This document shows, piece after piece, positions 57,600 through 64,000 of a stretch of DNA of 64,000 bases. A model generated the notes under the pieces. The model had not been told where the DNA came from. It searched no databases and worked only from the letters and a program-made list of their open reading frames with translations. Source of the stretch: Diphasiastrum complanatum (Eukaryota; Streptophyta; Lycopodiopsida; Lycopodiales; Lycopodiaceae); the NCBI GenBank assembly GCA_029204225.1, contig CM055093.1, positions 30,825,777-30,889,776 of the forward strand. Direction: 5' to 3'. The first letter of the stretch is position 1, and the number at the start of each line of letters is the position of its first letter. Both the position numbers and the translations under genes were made by a program.

Positions 57600-57990
57600 G
57601 CATTTAAAAAATACAGAGCTTGCGTTTCACAAAACCAGGCACGTGTTGCACAAAAAAACACACTATTAATTCAAGAGATGTATCAAAATAACATTGCGTA
57701 TCCCGCCACATACGGCTGGGTCTGTTTTTTATGCTACTATCTAACTGTATGCCACCTCATCTATTGCCGAAAATTTCATAGAAACAGTCCGCCACATACG
57801 GCTGGACCCTATCTAGTCTTAGCATTCCTACGAATCCTCCACTGACTCCTCGCCCTGGTCAGGTGCATTGTTCTCTCGCTCTCACTGGGCCTCCTGGTTA
57901 GCCCAACGAATTCGCACCCTTTCCCTGACCATGGCCAGCTGCCGTGCAGTGAAGTTAATTTCAATCCGCTCATCCTCATCCCCCTCCATG
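57600..57990 (-). pseudogene. Small coiled-coil gene, copy 3 (3' part only)
   Basis: Minus-strand text MEGDEDERIEINFTARQLAM, then VRERVRIRWANQEAQ, a stop, and NNAPDQGEESVEDS matches the C-terminal half of the element B protein and of copy 2. The first half is replaced at 57990 by a fold-back arm. The 3' flank matches copy 2 closely down to about 57618. Not expressed as a complete protein. Confidence 0.75.
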
Positions 57991-58322
57991 GCCCGGACCC
58001 TCATGTCTGTAATATATATATATCTAAGGTAGCGGGACCCGGACGCAAACTCGCGTCCGGACGCGTGCATTTTTTATTTTTAAAATAAAGGCCCCTCCCC
58101 GCTCGCTCCCACATGCCCAAAAATGATTAAAAATGATTTTCCTCCCCCTAACCCCCCTGGAATTAATTATTAGGGGGTATTTGGCACATATCTGCCCCCT
58201 CCAGTTAAGAAAAATGAAAAAAGGTACCAAAAAAAATTTGCAAAAAAATTAGCCCATGCCTCCTATAACTAAGATACCAAAAAAAAGGCTTGAAAGAGCA
58301 AACAATTTGTAACTTTGACAAG

Positions 58323-58326
<4 letters not shown>
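57991..58326 (-). repeat. GC-rich fold-back unit, partial copy
   Basis: GGCCCGGACCCTCATGTCTG, (TA)n, CTAAGGTAGCGGGACCCGGA, GTCCGGACGCGTGC, then the conserved GGCCCCTCCCCGCTCGCTCC and CATGCCTCCTATAAC blocks up to a CT run. Same order as 42225-43107 in reverse. Confidence 0.75.

Positions 58327-58386
<60 letters not shown>
58326..58386. repeat. (CT)n microsatellite
   Basis: About 61 bp of CT at the end of a fold-back unit; GTCGATGCCCACGATAACT is then repeated twice. Confidence 0.97.
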
Positions 58387-58389
<3 letters not shown>

Positions 58390-58658
58390 ACAGTCGATGC
58401 CCACGATAACTGTCGATGCCCACGATAACTTAGATACAGCATCGAACATCTACCAAATTGATAACGATTTGTAACTTCGACAAGAACTCTCTCTAGCTCT
58501 CCCTCTCTCTTTTCCTTCCTCCTATTGCCCATGCCTACCATAGCTGAGGTAAAGCATGATTAGTACTACAGTGATTACGTAGCCAAACATTTAAGCATTG
58601 AATTATCAGACAAATAATCAGTCGCGAAGAATTATCGGTCAAAGAGCAAATGACTTGT

Positions 58659-58660
<2 letters not shown>

Positions 58661-58735
<75 letters not shown>
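58661..58735. repeat. (CT)n microsatellite
   Basis: About 75 bp of CT. Confidence 0.97.
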
Positions 58736-58737
<2 letters not shown>

Positions 58738-58832
58738 ATAACTTGGCGCACTTTCTTGTGCGTAGCACCTTCGACTTCGAAGGGACTAGTAAATACACCC
58801 AATCTCCATTCTCAAATTCCCGATAGGTACTT

Positions 58833-58845
58833 TGGTATCAGAGCC
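58833..58845 (+). other. Primer-binding site, initiator Met tRNA
   Basis: TGGTATCAGAGCC, as in the gypsy element at 46460. No CA-ended LTR is evident directly upstream, so the 5' LTR is lost or diverged. Confidence 0.7.
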
Positions 58846-59044
58846 AAGGTTCACTATTTTTCTTTCTTTGTGAAATTGTTGTGAAGGCCTAGTATGTTCA
58901 TACTTAAATCAGATGCCAACACCATCCGATTTTGCATCTTTTGAATAGAATTTCTATGTACTTTTAAAGCTTCCATCTTTCTTTTTGGGAAGAGATATTT
59001 TTCGAAATCTCAAGTTTATTTTCTTTTCTTTTGTTTAAACAACG

Positions 59045-59579
59045 ATGGAAAGCTCTTCAGGAAATGCTTTCAGCTCTTCTCCATTGATATTGCCATCTAC
59101 ATCTACTTCACCAAAGTCGTCACCTTCTTGTCTGAAACGAAAAGGAATCACATTGCAGCAAAGTCATCAACATAGAGAGCTTCACCCAATGTTTAAAAAG
59201 CCTTTTGCTTCAAAAAGCCATAGAAAGAATTAAGAAGACGAAGACTTCTGCACAGCATGACAAAGAACCCGACGACGATGAAACACTTGACGCTTACTTA
59301 CAGAGAACCGGAAGGACACGGATAACAAAAGCGAGCAAACCGAAACTAGTTACGGCCATTCAATCTCTGAGGAGGGCCACACTCGTAAAACAAGGGAAGT
59401 ATCTCTTGAACCATAATGATTGTTCATTAGGATCACAAGAATGCTTCAAATGTAGATCTCGAGATGCTTTAAAAAGAACATCAAATAGAATGGTAAATGC
59501 TAAGTTGTTTCCAAGAATGATACTATCGAGTACTTTTTTTTTTTTTCCCTCATGCATGTTCTATGATTTAAGCATTTAG
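59045..59579 (+). pseudogene. Possible gag remnant
   Basis: Two overlapping frames follow the primer site by about 200 bp. The first starts MESSSGNAFSSSPLILPSTS and is Ser/Pro-rich. The second (59205-59579) has IERIKKTKTSAQHDKEPDDD and LVTAIQSLRRATLVKQGKYL. Position after a primer site suggests gag, and the frameshift between them suggests decay. No zinc knuckle or known gag core is seen. Confidence 0.4.
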
Positions 59580-60273
59580 TAGCTTAATGCAGAGGTGTTG
59601 ATTTAAGCATACATGACATGAAATGTTGATTTAACTTGTTTGCATACTTTAGGCAAAAGTAAACCTTGATGGTATGTTGAATTAAATCTATCGTACAGGA
59701 GAAAGAATTCCTATAAATTATCTTTAGAATATAGAAGCGTTGCTTCTTAGAAATGATTTCTTGCTTTAAATGGACTCAAGCACCTTTTGAAATCATGAAT
59801 AGGAAATTAAACCTCCCAAGACGTTATGTAAAAGCATGACTAGTATGTCAACATACTAAGGAGGAACGGGGACTGAAAACTTTAAGGCCCCTTCTCCCTT
59901 TCCCATTTCTGAATCCCCAAAGAAACAATTTACTAAGAAATTGTTTTGGGGCAATTTAAAACCTAGGATGAAAAAGAAATGATTGGAACTACCCAAGATA
60001 GATTCCGTAAGTTAAATTCTGAATCCATAGATTAAGAGGTTTGAGGTAGATCAAGGAATTCAAAAGACTCTTCACCCAAAGTTGATCTTAACACATAAGA
60101 TCAGATCTGAAAAAAAAAAAAGGAAATCAGCATAAACACAATACTTCCTAAAGTTTAAGAAGCATTCGATAATGGATGCAAGATGAATGAAAGAAAATTC
60201 CTTTCAAAGAATACCCAAAGATTTAAAAATTCTTATTTGAGAATTATTCGTTGAGGACAACGCTTTATGCGTT
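59580..60273. other. Non-coding internal retroelement-like DNA
   Basis: No frame or repeat recognised. Lies between the gag-like text and a putative polypurine tract. Confidence 0.4.
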
Positions 60274-60285
60274 GGAGGGGTGTAA
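60274..60285 (+). other. Putative polypurine tract and LTR start
   Basis: GGAGGGG followed by TGTAATTTGC at 60281 resembles the end of the internal region and start of a 3' LTR. The LTR end was not located. Confidence 0.4.
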
Positions 60286-60454
60286 TTTGCAGATACAAAA
60301 TAAAGACTTTCCCAGCTTTTAACTCCTTATAGACTTTGATAAAATGAAGTTATATTCTTTTCAAATATTGCATGAGTTTATGAATTGAGAAACAGGCATT
60401 GATATCTGTAGAACTAAGAAAACCATATTTGATGGTATTATGAACACTGACCTC

Positions 60455-60700
60455 TCATTGAAGGGTATGTGCAGGTACTCACAAATGTACCTGAAGAATC
60501 AAAAATAAGAACAAGAAGCCCTCTGGGCTTAAAGGACTGACCTTTCATTTAAGGGTATGTGCAGGTACTCGAGAAAGTGCCCGAAGAGCAAGAATCAAAA
60601 CTAAAAGCTTTCTAAGCTTAATGACAGTAACAAAGAAGGCTCAACCGAGTCTATAAAGAAGGCTCAACTGAGTCTATAAAGAAGGCTCAATCGAGTCTAT
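60455..60700 (+). repeat. Two tandem repeat families
   Basis: A unit of about 83-85 bp with GGGTATGTGCAGGTACTC occurs twice (60463 and 60554). Then AAGAAGGCTCAACCGAGTCT (22-bp period) occurs three times from 60635 to 60700. Confidence 0.85.
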
Positions 60701-61142
60701 AAAGAATTGAAGAAGAAATCGAAGGAATGATCATCCTTTGCGTCACATTCCACTATGACAGAGGATGGGCAACCTCGAGAAAACAAGCCTAGGAATTGAT
60801 GAAAATTATGCAAGATAAGATGGGCATATAACTCTCTATCCTAGAACGTTTTGCACTTGGGGTGTAAACCTAGCTTGAGAACAAAAATCAAGATGAAAGG
60901 CCAAATCTAAAAATATTAGGCCACCTACCTTCACCTAATCTAATCCACCTCACACACTACTAAGTGAGCCTTATTTCACTTGGACTAAGAGCTTTCATGC
61001 ACTTCTATCAAAGACTATTCCTAAAACTCAGACACTTCTGCTGATCTGGAATTCTTTTCAATCGTTTTGAAGCGCGCCTATCTGAGGATAAAAATGGCAC
61101 TTTGAATGGCCAGAAGAGAGGATGATCAGAGAAATGAATTCC

Positions 61143-61450
61143 GTGGAGACTTGAGCGCTTTTCCAAAAGAGATTTGAGCACATTTTCAAAAGAGATCTAG
61201 GCGCACTTTCTGAAGAGACCTGAGCGCAACTCCAAATGAGACCTTAGCGCATTTCCAAAAGAGATCCATCGTACTTCTGTTTCAGAATTCTAGAATCTAT
61301 AGTCATTTCCAGAAGAGACCTGAGCCATTTTGTAGAAGAGATCCATCGCACTTCTGTTTCAGAATTCCAGAATCTATAGTCATTTCCAGAAGAGACCTGA
61401 GCCATTTTGTAGAAGAGATCCATCGCACTTCTGTTTCAGAAACCCAGAAT
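61143..61450 (+). repeat. Nested tandem repeats (28-bp and 77-bp periods)
   Basis: First about five units like GACCTGAGCGCATTTCCAAA. Then 77-bp units starting GAGATCCATCG at 61261, 61338 and 61415, each with ACTTCTGTTTCAGAATTC and AATCTATAGTCATTTCC. Confidence 0.88.
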
Positions 61451-62499
61451 CTATTCAAGAAAACTAAAGTACAAATTCTGTGGGAAACTCCATCGCATTC
61501 TTATGGAAGCTCAAATCTGACTATCGCTGTCTGGTAGCTACTACACATTTGTTGGCCATCGCTAACTGAGAGTCACCTTACTCTGTACTCAATCGATTGA
61601 GCAATTCCTTCAACAAATGAACTTCTACAATGATGCCTGCATAGGGTTTTTCCTACTCTTTATGAAGAAGATTGCTCTACGAGTGTACCTGTGAATTCTT
61701 TTCCTACTACAGTTCTATCTCTACACTCGTTGGTTATCAATGTCTTTGGACACAAAGAGTTCAAGAAGTTCTTCAAAATCCACAAGAAATACAGCTCTTA
61801 TGAGTAGTAATCATGAATAAGATTCTCTGAATTCTGGCTTGCTTACAGGAAAAGTCCATTTTGGAGTTTTGATTCAAGAAACAATGCCATGTTAATGGGA
61901 GTTCTTGGATGATCCACCATCTTCCACGCACACACTATCCTTCTGGACTCTTTCTCTCACTCTCTACCTCTCTCTCTTTTCCTTTTCACTGTGTATTTCT
62001 CCTCAGAACTTAACTTTGCATCTATCTATAGTAATTAACTATAGTTTGAGTTTTTCTTGTTTCCATGTTGAAAATCTTATAAGAAAAACCCAATACATGC
62101 TATGAACTGGATTCGGCAACAAGTTTAATACCCATGATCGATGATCTTAGAATCTAAACTTTTCGTTAATGAGATTCTTAAAATTCAGTTTTGTTATCAT
62201 CAAGATGATGAAAAGATATCAAGAATCCATCAAACCCATCTAGGCTTTGTATATGTATTTGGGTTTGGGCCATTTGGTCTTGCATAATTCCAAGAAAATC
62301 CTTCAGGGGGAGGTCCCCATCTTGACCCCTCAGAAAGTCTCATGAATGAATGCTTTTGTGATTGAATGTGGAATTTCTTCACTAAGATTTGAATTCTGCT
62401 TTATTCAACAGAGTTTTGTTGATTTATTCTTCTCAAGACACAACATCTAAAGTCAGGGCTTTAGAAATTAGGAGGCCTTCACTTCGAGTTCACAGGTAC
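61451..62499. other. No recognised gene
   Basis: Possible remainder of the retroelement LTR. A purine tract CAGGGGGAGG lies near 62304 but no LTR edge follows clearly. Confidence 0.4.
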
Positions 62500-64000
62500 A
62501 GTTCTCACGAGCATAACTCTCTACAAACTTTGGACAAGTTATCTCGTGCCAACTCTAGCTTCTACTGCATATGAGCCAAAAACTCTACAGCACTAGGTAC
62601 CCTATGCGGAATCCCTATGATTGCAGGACTCAGTGGCTTGAAACCATAATTGAGCTCAAATGGACTCAATCCAGTGGACGCATGTCTCTTATCATTGTAC
62701 GCGAACTCCAATAGCAGTAAATGCTTTACCCAGTTTGTTTGCGTACTACTCACATATGCCCTAAGCATATCTTCCAAGATCTGATTCACTCGCTCTGTCT
62801 GACCATCCGTCTAAGTTTGCTCAGAGCTACTCATCTGCAACTGTGTTCCCAGCTTGGCGAACACCTCAATCCAAAATTTTCCCGTAAACTTGGGATCCCT
62901 ATCAGAAACTATGGACTTCGGAAGACTGTGTAACCTGACAATATTCTGAATAAACAACTCAGCCACTTGTGGAGTTGTGACCTTCTTGGTCGTTGCGATG
63001 AAATGAGCCATCTTGGAAAACCTATCTACCACTACCATACGTTGAATCCATTCTGGGTCTTGGGTAGCCCAACAATAAAATCCATAGAGATGCTTTCCCA
63101 CTTTCCTGTAGGTATCTCAAGTGGATGTAGCAAGCCCGGAGGACTTACTCTCTCGGCGTTGTTCACCTGACAAGTCGTGCAACGCTGGACGTACTCTCTT
63201 ACATCCCGCTGCAATCGTGGCAAGAAATAATGCCTTCTTAAAAGCTCACTAGTCTTATCACTACCAGGGTGCCCTGCACAGGGACTATCATGGCATTCAT
63301 GAAGTATCTTACGACGAAGATCCTTCACGTCTGGCATGAAAACTCTTCCATTTCTCAATAACATACCATCCTTCACGGTGTATGTTAGATATGTACTGGT
63401 GCGTGCCTCTACGGAAGCGACAGCCTCGATTGAATCTTCCGTTTGGTTAACTATCTTGCGCGCATTAGGCCACACACGCTGACAATGCGGGTCCTTTTCT
63501 TGAGCCTTCCTAATCTCCTCCATGAGACCATTGTCAACCACAGTAAAGCTCATCTGATGCAGTATACGAGATAGTGCATCAACGACCACATTTTCCTTCC
63601 CTCTTCGAAAGCGAATTTCCAAGTGAAATTCCTGCATCAGCTCGGCCCACCGAGCTTGGCGGCCTTTCAAATCTGGCTGAGTGCAAAAATACTTTAAAGT
63701 ATGATGATCTATGTACACATAAAACTCGGCGCCATATAAATAATGTCTCCACACCTTGAGCGCATGTATAATCACATACAGCTCTTGCTCATGTGTAGGA
63801 TTATCTCTGTTGAGATGGTGTCAACTTCTTACGCTCAAAGGCTACTGGTCTACCTTCTTGGCTCAACACTGCTGCTACGGCAATGCCACTTGCATCCATC
63901 TCTAGGTCAAAAGGTTTCTGGGTATCCACAATCTTGAGGACTGGAGCTGTGGCCACAGACTCCTTCAAGTTCTCAAAACGTTGCTGAGCTTCAGCATCCC
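62500..64000 (-). pseudogene. Ty3/gypsy RNase H-integrase region, truncated at both sides
   Basis: Starting beyond the window end, the minus strand reads RNase H text (EMDASGIAVAAVLS, then HEQELYVIIHALKVWRHYLY and DHHTLKYF). Then come DALSRILHQM, the HHCC integrase finger (HECHDSPCAGHPG, CTTCQ), the catalytic core VVVDRFSKMAHF and VSDRDPKF, and TDGQTERVNQILEDMLRAYV with the catalytic Glu. YNDKRHASTGLSPFELNYG follows. There is a frameshift near 63035, a stop at 62811-62813 just before TDGQTE, and loss of similarity after LARDNLSKVC near 62520. Clearly inactive. It is a different lineage copy from the 46-50 kb element, which lacks this region. Confidence 0.92.

Overview
This window is nuclear DNA from a land plant. 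The evidence is an RZ-1-type glycine/arginine-rich RNA-binding protein exon, plant-style hAT (BED/DUF659) transposons, Ty1/copia and Ty3/gypsy elements with initiator-Met tRNA primer sites, degenerate TTTAGGG (plant telomere type) runs, and very abundant long (GA)n/(CT)n microsatellites. The density of nested elements suggests a large, repeat-rich genome, perhaps a fern or another non-angiosperm, but the sequence alone does not fix the species. Only one ordinary host gene exon is recognised with confidence.

Layout. 0-8 kb: a broken copia integrase fragment, two divergent unidentified ORFs and three long GA/CT runs in AT-rich DNA. 7.7-15.5 kb: a tandem array of about 200-270 bp units built on AGGGGCGGG...CCTGCCCCT hairpins, split by a complete young LTR retrotransposon without protein genes (9169-14313, minus orientation, GTCCC target duplication). 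15.5-19.4 kb: a short putative LTR with primer site, then DNA in which I recognise little. 19.5-20.0 kb: the 3' coding exon of an RZ-1-like gene on the minus strand. 20.6-24.5 kb: a complete but disabled hAT element (A) with an exact 8-bp duplication.

24.9-28.5 kb and 38.7-41.2 kb are inverted relatives: each joins a truncated hAT gene (C, D) to telomere-like sequence and a dispersed non-coding tail, and each lies near GC-rich fold-back repeats. 28.8-34.8 kb is the largest hAT element (B), with palindromic ends, a multi-exon transposase gene and a second, convergent small coiled-coil gene. The small gene recurs without a transposase at 45.2-45.9 kb (with an intron) and at 57.6-58.0 kb. 35.5-36.7 kb holds a decayed reading frame with four copies of a TPE-x-VR...RTPE-x-E motif. 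41-45 kb mixes gene-like fragments, (TA)n-centred GC-rich fold-back units and microsatellites.

45.9-53.1 kb is a nest: a copia element (minus) interrupted by a Ty3/gypsy element (plus, 46101-50510, GGGGG duplication, LTRs differing at two sites). The gypsy element has an in-frame stop between protease and reverse transcriptase and has lost most of RNase H and all of integrase. 53-58 kb carries shuffled fragments, including a piece of SNF2 ATPase. 58.8-62.3 kb is a retroelement-like stretch with a primer site, a possible gag remnant, a polypurine tract and several tandem repeats. 62.5-64.0 kb is the RNase H/integrase part of another decayed gypsy element on the minus strand, running off the window.

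The most interesting theme is element B and its relatives. Each transposon family has its own palindromic subterminal word (ATCGCGAT in A, GGTACCGCGG in B, GGACGCGTCC in the fold-back family). B-type DNA also carries a small charged coiled-coil ORF that is preserved in three places.
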